Positions 35,567 to 47,300 of a DNA stretch of 64,000 nucleotides are shown here, in pieces. Source of the stretch: a virus. The stretch is taken from positions 17,718 to 81,717 of IMG/VR virus record IMGVR_UViG_3300032285_003287. One strand, 5' to 3'. Below the pieces are notes generated by a model, which saw nothing but the letters and a program-made list of their open reading frames with translations, did no database searches and was not told the origin of the DNA. A program made the position numbers and the translations under genes. Every line of letters begins with the position of its first letter. The stretch's first letter is position 1.

Positions 35567-36109
35567 GTGAGCGACTTCAATAATTTCGTAAATAATATCT
35601 ATAACGAACTAGACCAGCCATCAGATTATTCTCCAGCGAGAATAAGTGGCTGGTTTTTAGATTCTTCTAATGTTGGAAACCTTAATAACCTAATCGGCAC
35701 ATCGTTTGTTCCGAGCGGTTTTTATAACGATTCTGGCGCTCTTACGGGCTATGGTATAGTGCCAGCTATAAGCGGAAACGAGCTTGGTATATTTAAATTG
35801 CTTTTTGAATATAATTATTATTATAGATTATCAAGATATACAGCAACCAGTATAATGACAGTAGGTCAGGACTGGATAAATCTTCAAGAAGGTGACAGCA
35901 AAATTACTAGAATTAACTACAATGAAGTTAGTAAAAATTTACGTGGGCTAGCCAAGGACGCAAAAGAAACGCTAGATAAGGCCGTTAAGATGTATCTAAA
36001 ATACGGCGCAATACCACAACAGGTAGTAGGTGACGATACTATAGGTATTAGTAACTATATTTCAACAAGCGAGGATAGGGGTACAATTAAAGATGACTTC
36101 TTATACTAA
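35567..36109 (+). CDS. head-tail connector/neck protein
   Basis: 180 residues from GTG 35567. It is mostly helical with a Tyr-rich middle (FKLLFEYNYYYRLSRYTATS) and a later helix (LRGLAKDAKETLDKAVKMYL). The first gene-sized product after the capsid in a tailed-phage order is usually the adaptor or connector; that is the basis of the call. The next gene's ATG overlaps its stop. Confidence 0.55.
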   Translation: MSDFNNFVNNIYNELDQPSDYSPARISGWFLDSSNVGNLNNLIGTSFVPSGFYNDSGALTGYGIVPAISGNELGIFKLLFEYNYYYRLSRYTATSIMTVGQDWINLQEGDSKITRINYNEVSKNLRGLAKDAKETLDKAVKMYLKYGAIPQQVVGDDTIGISNYISTSEDRGTIKDDFLY

Positions 36110-36543
36110 TGAACTATTTTAATAATGCGCAAAAGTCTGCCTATAGTAAACCATTCTATGATTTACATGATACGTTTTCGCGTAAAATAATAGTATATAA
36201 ACACCCTAATGCAACATTAATATCTAGTCAACCAGATTATAATTTTCTATACTCTCAGCAAACTGAGGCGCAAGTCGAATATACTCCTGTAAGCGGTGTT
36301 TTTCCAGCAACAATTAAATGGGAGCATGCATATAAAATCAATGATGCAAGAGATATTCGTCCAACAATTTTTGGTAATTATTGCCGTTTAAAGGTAAAGG
36401 CCGATGCGCTTGCTTTTATAAGTGGAGCGCGTGGACAAAGAATAGAAGTAGATGGACGTACTGTTAACTGGATAGGTAGTAGCGAAGTTCACGGACTGTT
36501 TACTGGAGACTTTTATCACATATACCTAAGGGAGGGAGAATAA
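36109..36543 (+). CDS. neck/head-closure-like protein
   Basis: 144 residues, beta-rich (RKIIVYKHPNATLISSQPDY, YCRLKVKADALAFISGARGQ, RIEVDGRTVNWIGSSEVHGL). Size, fold impression and place between connector and tail genes fit a head-closure or stopper protein. Shares its start base with the previous stop. Confidence 0.55.
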   Translation: MNYFNNAQKSAYSKPFYDLHDTFSRKIIVYKHPNATLISSQPDYNFLYSQQTEAQVEYTPVSGVFPATIKWEHAYKINDARDIRPTIFGNYCRLKVKADALAFISGARGQRIEVDGRTVNWIGSSEVHGLFTGDFYHIYLREGE

Positions 36544-36544
36544 T

Positions 36545-37120
36545 ATGGGAATGAGTATGGAGAAAATTAGGCTTGAAATATTAAATAATCCGGGTCTAGA
36601 AGCAGAAGCAAGAAAGCTGGCTAAACAGATACTGCAAGAAAATAAACAGGAACTAATTAACGAGTTTAATGCTCATCCTGTTACTATGGAAATTGAAGCC
36701 GGACCTAGTGCCTCTAATAGGTCAGGGACTCTAGGTAGCAAGGGTAATCTATTTTCTTTTATTGGTTTTAGCGAAGGAGACTCTCCGCTAGAGCCAGTTA
36801 GGGCACTTCTTGATAAGATACAGCTCGCTAGTACTAGAGCCATAAAGTCTGGGGCAGTTGTAGAATTTAAAGTTAACCTTCCCAGTAAGAGTGAGTTTGA
36901 AAGTGCTAGTAAAATGCCTTGGGAGAGCGGTCGTAGTTGGCTATATGATATAGAGCGCGCAATATCTGGACTTGGCAACTATTTATATGGTAGATTCCAG
37001 AACTCTAGATCTGGAACTGGAGTTCAGTTAGAGAAAAGTGTTACCAGTCAAACATTTACTCCTGTTAAATATTTTGGCACTATGCTAGATAAATTCGTTA
37101 ATAAATTAAAAGGAATATAA
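36545..37120 (+). CDS. neck/tail-completion protein (191 aa)
   Basis: Begins MGMSMEKIRLEILNNPGLEA, a helix, then Gly/Ser-rich middle and a helical end. It overlaps no frame and follows the previous stop by 1 nt, with GGGAGGGAG as Shine-Dalgarno sequence. It may correspond to the HK97 gp10-like tail completion protein; the evidence is positional. Confidence 0.5.
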   Translation: MGMSMEKIRLEILNNPGLEAEARKLAKQILQENKQELINEFNAHPVTMEIEAGPSASNRSGTLGSKGNLFSFIGFSEGDSPLEPVRALLDKIQLASTRAIKSGAVVEFKVNLPSKSEFESASKMPWESGRSWLYDIERAISGLGNYLYGRFQNSRSGTGVQLEKSVTSQTFTPVKYFGTMLDKFVNKLKGI

Positions 37121-37121
37121 T

Positions 37122-37976
37122 ATGAAACCATCTTACATGACAAATTTGATGTCTAGTTTTTATTTATGGCTAGACCATGAGCTTGCTAGCGTTGGGCAGG
37201 CTTTTACTGTAACTAGCGGCAAGCTATATAAATCAGAAGATAGAAATTATGGGCAGCATAACGTTTATAGCTCGCCTTTTAGACAGTGGGTTTCTGATAG
37301 CAGTATAAGCGGAGCTTTTATTCCTAGTGAGATATATATAAATGGAATAAGTGTTGATAGGTCTAGTGGCATAACTATTAATTATAATAAGGGAGAGGTA
37401 TTACTGGATAAAGTACTTGGAGAGCCCAATAGTGTTACTGCCAGATATACTAAAAAAGATTTTAATATATATTATACAGACGAAAGGGAGGAGAACTTAT
37501 TATTTGAAAGCGCCCATACATTGACGCCCAAGTTCAATCAGGTTTCTGGGGGCCTAAATGGCGATGATCAACCATTTCCTTGTATTTTTATAAAGAATAC
37601 TTCCTATGAGAATAAGCCATACGCAATAGGTGGGCAAGATAAAACGTTAACTACTATAAGGTGTATTATTCTTTCTGATAATATGTATTTATTAGATGGG
37701 GCAATTGCTGTTATGGCCGATACTGCAAGAAAGGTATTTCCCGTAGTTCCTCCGTCTGAGTTGCCATATGATTATTATGGCGACATTAAGTCTGGGCAGG
37801 AATATAGATATTCACAATTAACTACCCAGCAAAATACAAATCTAGTATACATAGATAGGGTAACTGTATCAAGATTAGATGAAATAAGAAATAAACATAT
37901 CAATCTTAAGGTTGTGGCTGCTTTAGTGGATTTTGAGCTATGGCAAGCCAGAAACCCAAGAGCATATGCTGTATAA
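37122..37976 (+). CDS. neck or tail-terminator-like protein (284 aa)
   Basis: Starts MKPSYMTNLMSSFYLWLDHE, contains beta-rich segments (EIYINGISVDRSSGITINYN) and ends VVAALVDFELWQARNPRAYAV. The last protein gene before the tail tube is commonly the tail terminator; longer than typical, so the assignment is tentative. Confidence 0.5.
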   Translation: MKPSYMTNLMSSFYLWLDHELASVGQAFTVTSGKLYKSEDRNYGQHNVYSSPFRQWVSDSSISGAFIPSEIYINGISVDRSSGITINYNKGEVLLDKVLGEPNSVTARYTKKDFNIYYTDEREENLLFESAHTLTPKFNQVSGGLNGDDQPFPCIFIKNTSYENKPYAIGGQDKTLTTIRCIILSDNMYLLDGAIAVMADTARKVFPVVPPSELPYDYYGDIKSGQEYRYSQLTTQQNTNLVYIDRVTVSRLDEIRNKHINLKVVAALVDFELWQARNPRAYAV

Positions 37977-38024
37977 TATATTTCCCAAAAATTCTCTTTT
38001 AAAGTGTCTTGAGGGAGCGCGTTA

Positions 38025-38031
38025 ATGTAAT
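38025..38031 (+). promoter_or_regulatory. candidate late promoter box ATGTAAT
   Basis: GTTAATGTAATTAAATAG, 22 nt before ATG 38054; one-base variant. Confidence 0.4.
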
Positions 38032-38053
38032 TAAATAGAGAACTCCTAAAATT

Positions 38054-39145
38054 ATGTCTAGAAATCGTATCATTTATAATGTTTTAGCACTGTACGCCGG
38101 AAAGAATAACGCCATTAGTGGTAGTCATTCCAATGCTGGCGATATCAAGCAATTAACTCGCGTTCAGTCCTTTGACGAGGATTTCGCTAGAAATTTAACT
38201 AACGTTAACCAGTATGGAAACCTAGCTGCTATCGATCGTATCGAGATTACAGCTCCTACAGTTAAATCTAGTTTCTCTTACTATATTACAGATGGAGGTA
38301 ATGAAAACTTTGTTGGATTGAATGTTGCTACCGGATCTCAGTCGCTAGTATCGTGCGTTTCTGGGTATCTAACCAAAGCAACTGATCAGAAAAACTATTT
38401 CCTGCTAATTTCCGATGAGGGCCATGATGCCGCTGGATATACAAACGCCAGAACTGGAGTTATTGGAATTGGGAATGGTTTCTTAACGTCGTATGATGTT
38501 GAGGCGGCAGTTGGACAGATTCCTAAGGCGACCGTACAGCTGGAAGCCCTAAATGTTAGAGTTTACTCGAATGCAGACGGCACAAATGATGTTCCTGCAG
38601 TTAACCCAATTAACGGTCTACCTGTTACTGGAGTTCCATTCTTAATCCCAGCTGGACATACAAATGACAGTAATACACAGATTTCCGCGTTACAGCCCGG
38701 AGATATTACTCTAGATATCAATGGTCTAATTGGAGTTAATAAGGATGACTTAAAGATACAGAACTTTAAGCTAAATATCCCATTAGCCCGTCAGCCTATC
38801 ATGCGCCTTGGCAACAAGTTTGCATTCACACGTGAAATTCAGTGGCCAGTTAAAACAACCTTCTCGATCGATGCCGAGCTTGGAGATATTCAAGATGGCA
38901 ATCTAGCAGACGTTCTTTGCCAGACTGGAACATATGACATTAATGTAGGCTTCCGTAAGCCAGACTGTTCTGGACATGGACAGCAGGCATTAGTATATAA
39001 CTTCCGTGGTGCTAAGCTTCTGAATCAGAAGGTTAATACAAGCCTAGGACAGAACGCTAAGTTTACAGCAGAATTCGAGGCCCAGATTGGTGCGCCTGAA
39101 GATCTTGCTCACGGAGTATTTATCTCTGGAACATACGCAGCTTAA
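38054..39145 (+). CDS. major tail tube protein
   Basis: 363 residues with a well-adapted codon choice and its own terminator, as expected for an abundant virion protein. Beta-rich pattern including LNVRVYSNADGTNDVPAVNP, FTREIQWPVKTTFSIDAELG and a final LGQNAKFTAEFEAQIGAP. No sheath gene adjoins it, which favours a non-contractile tail. Assignment rests on position, abundance signs and pattern. Confidence 0.75.
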   Translation: MSRNRIIYNVLALYAGKNNAISGSHSNAGDIKQLTRVQSFDEDFARNLTNVNQYGNLAAIDRIEITAPTVKSSFSYYITDGGNENFVGLNVATGSQSLVSCVSGYLTKATDQKNYFLLISDEGHDAAGYTNARTGVIGIGNGFLTSYDVEAAVGQIPKATVQLEALNVRVYSNADGTNDVPAVNPINGLPVTGVPFLIPAGHTNDSNTQISALQPGDITLDINGLIGVNKDDLKIQNFKLNIPLARQPIMRLGNKFAFTREIQWPVKTTFSIDAELGDIQDGNLADVLCQTGTYDINVGFRKPDCSGHGQQALVYNFRGAKLLNQKVNTSLGQNAKFTAEFEAQIGAPEDLAHGVFISGTYAA

Positions 39146-39171
39146 TTAAATATTAATTAATAAATAAAGAA

Positions 39172-39200
39172 AACGGGTGCCTAACGGTGCCCGTTTTTTT
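39172..39200 (+). terminator. intrinsic terminator after tail tube gene
   Basis: AACGGGTGCC-TAAC-GGTGCCCGTT (10 pairs including two G-U) followed by T5. Confidence 0.9.
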
Positions 39201-39206
39201 GTATAA

Positions 39207-39213
39207 GTGTAAT
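39207..39213 (+). promoter_or_regulatory. candidate late promoter box GTGTAAT
   Basis: ATAAGTGTAATAGTG, 39 nt before ATG 39253 and directly after the terminator. Confidence 0.5.
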
Positions 39214-39252
39214 AGTGTATGGTATAATAAGGTAAGCAAAGGAACAAGGTTA

Positions 39253-39486
39253 ATGAAAATAGAAATTAATAATTTCGTTGTTGGCGCCGTGTCAAACGAA
39301 GTAAAAAAACTTTATCTGTCTGTGCTATATTCCGCTGAGGACCTAGCTAGACAGGGAAAAATTAGTGATGAGGATTTTCAGTTCTTGCGTAAGCGCATTT
39401 TAGACCATGGCAATAATGCTATAAGAAATCTTGAGTTACAATTAGATAATTTTGATTTTGCTTTTAAAAATACACAAAATAAATAA
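39253..39486 (+). CDS. 77-residue hypothetical protein
   Basis: MKIEINNFVVGAVSNEVKKL, then a helical, charged remainder. I chose the internal ATG 39253 because AAGG lies just before it and the longer upstream frame runs over the terminator and promoter. It is next to the chaperone-like pair, so a small tail-assembly role is possible. Confidence 0.6.
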   Translation: MKIEINNFVVGAVSNEVKKLYLSVLYSAEDLARQGKISDEDFQFLRKRILDHGNNAIRNLELQLDNFDFAFKNTQNK

Positions 39487-39491
39487 TATAT

Positions 39492-40301
39492 ATGACGACC
39501 ACCAATAACGCAACAAAGAAATGGTATTACGAATTTAGCTCTACGGACAAGGAGACTAGTAAGGAGAGCAAATATGCTATATTGAAGCCAAACCGCAGAA
39601 TCCGCGAGGATGGAGAGCTTTTCTTTGCTAGTGAGACATCAAGATTTGCAAAAGCGGGAGTTCTGCCCAAGGCCGCATGGAATACAATTCTATCTAATGG
39701 TGGCGGCAGTATTAGTGAGAGCGAGCGCGAAAGTTATGGCAAGCTCCTATTGAATTATAGAGATAGAAGCTTTGAGTTACAGGCTATACTTGTAAAGAGC
39801 GAGGGTAATAGAACCGAACAAGAGAACAAGAGGCTTGACGAGATCATTATTGAACTTGAGGCGATTAAAAAAGATATTCAGAGTTTTGAGGCAGAGCAAA
39901 TCAATATTTTTGAAAATACTGCGGAAGCAAAGTCCAGAAATCGTACGATTTTATGGTGGGTTCTACAGTTAGCATATAAGCATGAGGACGATAAGTACGT
40001 ACCATTTTTTGATGGTGAAACTTTTAACGAGAAGTTGGATAACTATGATATAATTGAGGAGACAGGTAACGTAGAGTTGTCAGATGTTATCAAGCGTTTT
40101 ACGTATCTAACTACGCTATGGTTCTTGGGTAGGATTGAGACTACCGAAGACTTTGAAGCTTTTGATAAAGACTATTTAAAGCCAACTGATTCCGCGAAAG
40201 AGTCGGTAGAGGAGTCGGTAAAAACTGACGTTACTATTACTAGTCCAGAGGTAAAAGATGAGCCAAAGGACGAGCCAAAACAGGAACCGAAAGCTGAATA
40301 G
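39492..40301 (+). CDS. tail assembly chaperone-like protein
   Basis: 269 residues. N-terminal domain (KWYYEFSSTDKETSKESKYA, AILKPNRRIREDGELFFASE), long charged helices, and a Pro/Lys/Glu-rich tail (DEPKDEPKQEPKAE). Location between tail tube and tape measure is where tail assembly chaperones lie. It ends with TAG followed at once by TAA, and the next gene is in the same frame. Confidence 0.55.
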   Translation: MTTTNNATKKWYYEFSSTDKETSKESKYAILKPNRRIREDGELFFASETSRFAKAGVLPKAAWNTILSNGGGSISESERESYGKLLLNYRDRSFELQAILVKSEGNRTEQENKRLDEIIIELEAIKKDIQSFEAEQINIFENTAEAKSRNRTILWWVLQLAYKHEDDKYVPFFDGETFNEKLDNYDIIEETGNVELSDVIKRFTYLTTLWFLGRIETTEDFEAFDKDYLKPTDSAKESVEESVKTDVTITSPEVKDEPKDEPKQEPKAE

Positions 40302-40307
40302 TAATGT

Positions 40308-41342
40308 GTGGAAAATAACCCGGCACAATATGGCGGAATATATAGCGATATAGCTAGGGGGTTTTCTGAAAAAATAATTGCTGGAAGGGAGTATTTTTTT
40401 AAGCACCCAACCCAAGCGGAGCATTTCGAGGTATTTAGCCGTTATAATTTCATTTTAAATGATGCAAAAAAACGTGGTCTACCTACCGAAGACGAGAAGA
40501 TAAAAGATGCTATAAAAAATGGTTGGTGGCTAGCTGACAAGGAGAACCGTTTCCTGCAGCTACGCGAGTCTATAAAAAATTTAAAAAAAACAAAAGATAA
40601 TCTATTGCTACCCTCGCAAAAAGACCAAATACAGTCACAAATAGATAGAAATAATTTTATATTAGTAACATTTATTAAAGAGCGCAATGAGGTTGTTGGA
40701 TATACTGCAGAAAAGTATGCCAACGAGCGCCTATACGACGAAACACTGCTGTCTTTAACCTTTAAAAATAGGGAGATGACCGAAAGGGTGTTCAGTGACC
40801 CAGATGAGTATTATTATTTATCTGATGACGCCGTGGAAAAGGTAAGAGATGCTTTCCATGGTAATGCCGACCTGTTCGCTGGTAATATGATTAAATATGT
40901 TGCTGCATCGACATTTTTTCAGAATATGTTGTATGTAACTCAAGAATGTGACGCGTTTCATTTTTGGGGGACGCCAGCAAGCAAATGTACTAAATATCAG
41001 ATTGATCTTTTGATTAATGGTAAGATGTATAAACAGGCAGTTAAAAGCGAGGCAGAAAGGGGTAAGAGTATTCCAGATGAGGTAATGTCTGATCCTGTTA
41101 AATTTGTTACTTGGTATGAGGCCAGAAGCGCAAATCTGGAAATGGAAAGCTCGTCTTCCGGTTCAAGCGTGGGGAGTTCTTCTACTGCCGTATCTAGTTT
41201 TGTTGGGGCAACATCCGAAGACTTAAAAAAAATGGGCGTTAAGGTTCAAAAAATAAAAGGGAAGAGCCTATTGGAAATGGCCGAGGAGAGCGGCGGTGTA
41301 CTTGAAAAACACCAATATCTCAATGCAAGAGATGGTAATTAA
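40308..41342 (+). CDS. second tail assembly chaperone-like protein
   Basis: 344 residues from GTG 40308, in frame with the previous gene but separated by TAG TAA TGT. It is helical (FSEKIIAGREYFFKHPTQAE) with an end rich in Ser (SSSSGSSVGSSSTAVSSFVG). The usual tape-measure chaperone pair is joined by a frameshift; here the two are separate genes or linked by rare readthrough. Role inferred from place. Confidence 0.5.
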   Translation: MENNPAQYGGIYSDIARGFSEKIIAGREYFFKHPTQAEHFEVFSRYNFILNDAKKRGLPTEDEKIKDAIKNGWWLADKENRFLQLRESIKNLKKTKDNLLLPSQKDQIQSQIDRNNFILVTFIKERNEVVGYTAEKYANERLYDETLLSLTFKNREMTERVFSDPDEYYYLSDDAVEKVRDAFHGNADLFAGNMIKYVAASTFFQNMLYVTQECDAFHFWGTPASKCTKYQIDLLINGKMYKQAVKSEAERGKSIPDEVMSDPVKFVTWYEARSANLEMESSSSGSSVGSSSTAVSSFVGATSEDLKKMGVKVQKIKGKSLLEMAEESGGVLEKHQYLNARDGN

Positions 41343-41343
41343 T

Positions 41344-41350
41344 GTGTAAA
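41344..41350 (+). promoter_or_regulatory. candidate late promoter box GTGTAAA
   Basis: AATGTGTAAATATC, 33 nt before ATG 41384; one-base variant. Confidence 0.35.
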
Positions 41351-41383
41351 TATCATAGAGCCTAATAAGCTCGGCAAAAGGAT

Positions 41384-44300
41384 ATGGCACTAGATACCAC
41401 ACTAAAAATTTCATTAGATTCTAGACAAGCTGAACAGCAAATAGATAGGCTTACTAGTAAAAACTATGGAATAAAGCTAAATATTGATTCGCAGCCACTC
41501 GGTCGTATAACTGGGCAGCTTAGTGAGTTTAATAAGTCTCTGGATGCTGCAAATGCGCGTGTAGTGGCTTTCGGTGCAAGTGCTGGGGCGATAGCGATTC
41601 TAGAGAAATCTTTTCGTGCGCTTATAGATTCCGCAATAGAGGTACAAAAATCACTAAAGGACATTCAGGTTGTCATGGATTCCTCAGATGCGGCTATTAA
41701 TAAGTTTGGTAAAAGCCTATTTGATGTAGCTAAGAATACCGGTCAAAGTTTTGCGGTTGTCGCAGAGGCAGCAACCGAGTTATCTCGTCAGGGATTAACA
41801 ATGGAAGAAACCCTCAAGAGAACTAATGAGGCTCTAATATTATCTAGATTAAGCGGACTAGGCGCAGCAGAGAGCGTTAGGACGTTAACTGCAACTGTTA
41901 ACTCTTTTTCCGCGCAAGCCGTAACTGCAAGCGAGGTTATTAATAAGTTTGCAAATGTTGATGCAGCGTTTGCGGTAAGTTCAAAAGATTTGGCCGAGGG
42001 TATAAGCAGAGTTGGCGCTAGTGCCGCGCAGTCTGGTGTTTCTATTGATGAGCTTATAGCATTGATAACTTCTGCGCAACAGGTGACCGCGAGAGGCGGC
42101 GCCGTAATAGGAAACTCTTTTAAGACAATATTTACGCGCTTGGAGCGTGGAAAAACTCAAGACCTATTAGAAAGCCTAGGAGTGAGCACGAAAGATTCCG
42201 AAGGAAAACTGAAGACCAGTATAGAAATGCTGAAAGACTTGGCTAGAGTATATGGAACATTAAATTCTGGAAAGCAGGCTGAAGTTGCGGAAAAAGTGGG
42301 CGGAGTATTCCAAATTAACATTTTAAAAGCTGCATTGGGAGACTTGGGTAAGCAATATTCTATATATGATAATGCATTAAAAATTTCTGCAAGTTCTACC
42401 GATGAGGCTATACAGCGTAATGAGAAATTAAATGAAACTTATGCTGCGCAAATAAATAGATTACAGCAGAGCGCCACGCAGTTAGCTGCTTCGGCTGGCA
42501 AGCAAGTTTTTGGCCCAAGCATGGATAGAATACTGGGCGCTGGAAATGGTATTTTAGATAGTTTAAATAATGTTGATAGTTCTAGTATTGGAGCAAAACT
42601 TGGAAAGGGAATTCTAGATGGTATCGGTCAAATACTTGCTGGACCGGGACTAGTAATGATTGGAGGGGTCGTAATTAAGTTGCTTGGGGATTTCTCCAAG
42701 TTCGCAAGTGGTAGTGTTAAGGAACTTTTGGGGTTGAATGGGGCAAGTAAGGAACAGGCTGCTATTCAAGCTAGTATTACAAAACTTTTAGAAAAAAATC
42801 CTAGTTTATTAGCGCAAATAAATAGCGAAGCAAAAACACAAAATGACCAAGCTAAAATACTTCTAGATTTTTATACAAAGCAGACGGCCCAGATGGAGTT
42901 GCAGTCCAAACTAACTTCGCAAATTGCGGCTCAGCTTTATACCGGCGGCGTTCGTATGGGGTCAGAAGGAGTACCAGTAAAGAAAAAAGCAGAAGGATAC
43001 ATTCCCGAGTTCGCAAGTGAAGAGGCGCAAGCAAAAATGCTTGGTGCAAAAAGCCCACGCGCAATGTGGAGTAGCGGAACTATTGGTGGACAAAAATTTA
43101 TTAAGAATAGCGAAGAAGATGAGATCGTTGGATATGGTCGCAATGGCGATTCGGCAGTTATACCTAGATATAGTGCTGGATATATACCTAATTTTGCTGG
43201 ACTAGCTTTAACTAGTGCTGGGCCAGGTTTGTTTACGGTAAATGGGCCAAAACAAGGGGGACGTGGTAATTTTACTACTTCTCCAATGGGTGCTGGTGCT
43301 ATATTAAAATCTTATAGAAAAGATTTATCTGCAGATCAAAAAAGTATTTTGGAGTCAGAAATTACTAGAAAAGAAATTCAAACCTCTTCTGCTGATGATT
43401 TATTAACTATCGGGAAAGGTGCAAATAAAAAAGTTGATTTAAATAATCTAGATTTATCTAGTGTGGATCCCAGTATTAGTAGTAAATTTGGAATATTTTT
43501 CCCCAATTCTGGTGGGTCGGAACTACCCATAAGACAGAGAGCTAGCGAGATTACCGCTTTGAATGGTTTGCCGGTTAAGGGTGCCGTAGTAACAAAATTA
43601 AAAACTGCGCCTATATTCCCTTTAAATGAAAAAGAAAGTGATTTTGATAATATTTTAGAGAAGCAATTTTTGCCCCCATTTAAATATTTATCCGAACAAA
43701 TACTTAATACATTTAAACCTGGATCTAAGCTTTCAGCTGAGCCTGATGTAAATAGCGCGTTCACATCTTCTGTAAGGGGTAGTATTTTTGAGAAGGCCGT
43801 GGGCGCAGCAACAGCTAAAACTACAGAGATATTTAAAGAGTCAAACGAATCAGACCAAGACCCTTTTGATTATGCACCTTTAAGCAATTATAAATTTTTA
43901 GCCTCAAAGCTGGGGGTTTCTACCGCAGCTGAAGCGAAGCTTTCGGTTAGCGCCGCGCATAACTTGCCAGCTAAAATTTTAGCTTATGATTCAGGCGCTT
44001 TATCTAAATTAAAAGATAAAATTTATCAAAAAATTAATAGTGAAAAAAATATCCGTACAGCCGCTTCTGGTTATATTCCAAACTTTGCCGATGCGCTACA
44101 TGAATCGATAGCCCGTGAAATTGGTGCCGGTGCGCCAGCGGATGAAATTTATGTTAAAAAATATGGACAACTAGCAAGCGAAAATAATCCAGATGGTTAT
44201 GGAGTATTTAACAAGCGCGACGAAGGTAGCGTGTCTAGAGAAATGCGCGCAATGCGTAAAAGGGGATATGCTCGTGGTTATATACCTAATTTTGCAGAGG

Positions 44301-47300
44301 ATAGTTCTGGAACCGGATCTGGGGGCGTAGTATCTGGCGGCGCAACGGCACTAGTAGATCTAGCGTTTGCAATGTCTATATTTAAAAATAGTTCAAATGA
44401 GGCAAGACAAGCAACTCTAGAAAAATCAATAGCATTAAAAGAAGAAAAAATAGCTCAAATTCAGTCACAAGAAGCAATAATAAAAACAAGACAGGCATTT
44501 ATAGATGCAAATAAAGATATTCTAAATATGTCTAACGCGGTAATGAATGCAAGTAGAGATATTGGCTTTGCAAATCAGAAAATACAGGAGCTTAGTAAAA
44601 GATCGTTCAGTGAAAAATTTACAGATACAAAAATATCCGTAGAAAATAGCCGGGCCTATCAAGGTGCAAGTAAGTTCTTATCCGGTAAGGGTGGTACCGC
44701 GTTAACTTTCGCGCCAATCGTCGCAGGACAAATTTCAGAATTAATACCACAGAATTCGCAAGGCGGCAGGGGCGCGGCGCAAGCTGTTTCGTCTATTGGC
44801 AATATTGCATCGTATGCGGGGGCAGGTGGAATGTTGGGCGGACCAGTTGGAGCAGGGGTTGGTTTGGCTGCTGGAGCGATATTGGAAGTGCCTAAAGTAA
44901 TAGAGGCATTTACCACTAAGCTTCCGGAGCTACAGGAAAAATCAGATAAAGATAGAAATAAATACAATGAATTAGACGCTAGGTCAAAAAATTATTTAAA
45001 TGCATCTTCTGCTTATGACGAAGCATTAAAGAGTGGTAACTCTAACCAACAAGAGTTGAAAAAACTATCTCAAGCGAAGCAGGCGTCTTTTCAGCAGTAT
45101 TCCCCTGAGGAACAAATGAGGTTATTAAAAGCTAGAAAACAGGGCGGTAGTGAGGCTGAATATGAAGAGGTGGGCAACATGACTAGAGAGAGTGCAGAAC
45201 AGGTATCTTCTTCTGATAGGGCATTGAAGCAAAGAACATTTCTAGAAAAAGACAAAAGAGAAATTACATTTGGATCTGAAGCGGCAAAAGATACTGCTGG
45301 GGCATTAATTTCCCAAATTACATCTGGAAAAACAGGCGCTCAGGGACTGGAAGCTTTAAAAAATATTAATATAAAAGATTTAATTAGCAGCGAAGATAAA
45401 AATGAAAACCAGTATGCTAGAGCAGAGAGATTTGGTGGAGTTCTAACTAAAGCCATGGGCGGAGAAAATATTTCGGAACAGGATAGCGAGTTTGTAAAAA
45501 ATATAACAAATAAACTGGCTACTGGAAATCCGGAAGCGGCAGCTGCAACCATGCAGCAATTAGCGGAAAAAATATTAAAACTAAGGGAAGCTGCGTTTGA
45601 AGGCGCGAAGGCAGATGAGGAAGCTGCAGCGCTAGCTACTCAGGCAGCAGAAAAAAGAAAGCAGGAGATGGAGGCTATACGTCAGAATGCTAGTGCAATA
45701 GAAAAACAAATTGGATTAATACAACAGGCGACAGCGGCGTACGAGCAGAAGGCCGAGTTTAACATGGAACGCGGGCAAAATAAAAGAAACTTTTCCACTG
45801 AAATGACACAAACACGCAGGTCTAATATGGAAGAAATAGTTTCAAGTATAACTGGAAATACCATGTTGGGCGCGCGCGAACAGGGTGCAAATAAAATTTC
45901 TACTATAAACGAAAACGCTGCAAATAAAGAGGCAGATATTATTGATAAGATGAAGCTTGATGTCGCTAAAGGCGTGAGCAAGCAGTATATGAATGTTTAC
46001 GATGTAGATAAAAAGAAGTCTTCTGGTGCCCCAACGGACATTCAGTCACAGGGTGATAATATCAAACCATTAATGAAGAATTCCTTTAGTGGCATAGAAA
46101 GCTATACGGACGCGCCTAGAGATGTTAGGCAGGGTTATATAGAATCTGTTGGTGCAAATGAAATTAATAGACAATCAAAAACAATTGCCGGAGTTCAGGG
46201 TGCTTATGAACAATATGTTAAAAGTGACGGAAAGCAGGGCGATCAAGATAAGTTCAGGGCTGCACTAGCGGAGCACTTCGGCAAAATGATAGATTCTTCT
46301 CAGGCTGACAGTCAAGAGTTAAGAAATCTTATTGCCGAGAATGTACAAAAAGCAGAAGCCTCTAGGCAGGAAATTGTTAAAGTGAGAGAATCTGCAAAAC
46401 AAGAGCAAGATAAGGCAAATGCAGAGCTACAAAAACTGACCGTTTTAATGGGCTTGCAGGCTTCTGCAAAAACTTTTGGTGGCGGAATGAAGGCTTTAGA
46501 GAGTAATAAAACAACCTCTACTCCAGAAATTGAGGCACTAATAACAACAGGAACTGCGGCGCAGAAAAATAAGGTAGATAAGCAAAGACTAGTTAATAGT
46601 GGTCTTGCCTTGGCATCTACAGACGTAGGCGATAAAAATATAGCACAAAATTATTTGAAGTTTAGCAGGGTAATGAGGGAAAAATATCAAGGAGGGCTGG
46701 CGACCGGAGAAAATATTGGCTCTGACGGCCCACAGGGAGCAGAGGGGCTAATGGTACAAGAAATACAGAAAGCAATGACTAAAGATTTGGAAGCAACTAG
46801 GAAATCCGTAAGTAAAGGACCGGAAGAGTATAAGGTAATGAACATGAAGTCTGAAAATGCAATGATTGCTAACGCGACTGGTAGAAAATCTGAAGATGTT
46901 GCTAAATTATCTGGAAAAGATAGAGATGCTGCTATGACTGAGGCTTTAAATAATATAGCAAAAGTAAAAGTTGCGCAAGAAACTGGAGATAGAAGTATAC
47001 TCAAAAACGATAAAACGGGAGTACTGCAGCAAATGTTTGAAAAAACTCCCGAACACCAAGAGGACCTGAATAAATACTATAGAGATGAGGGTAATAAAGC
47101 AGAGCAGGAGGCCGCATCCTTATTAAAACAAATTTACGATCAATTATCTGCCGGACAAAAGACCTCAGATGCCGCAAAAATAGATACAAAAGCAGAAAGC
47201 ATAAAAAACAGTTTGGCTACTCCGGTTGATTACTCCAAATATGGCGACGACACGGAATGGAGGAAGGGTCAAGAGGCAAAAGAAAGAGAAGATGAAAGAC

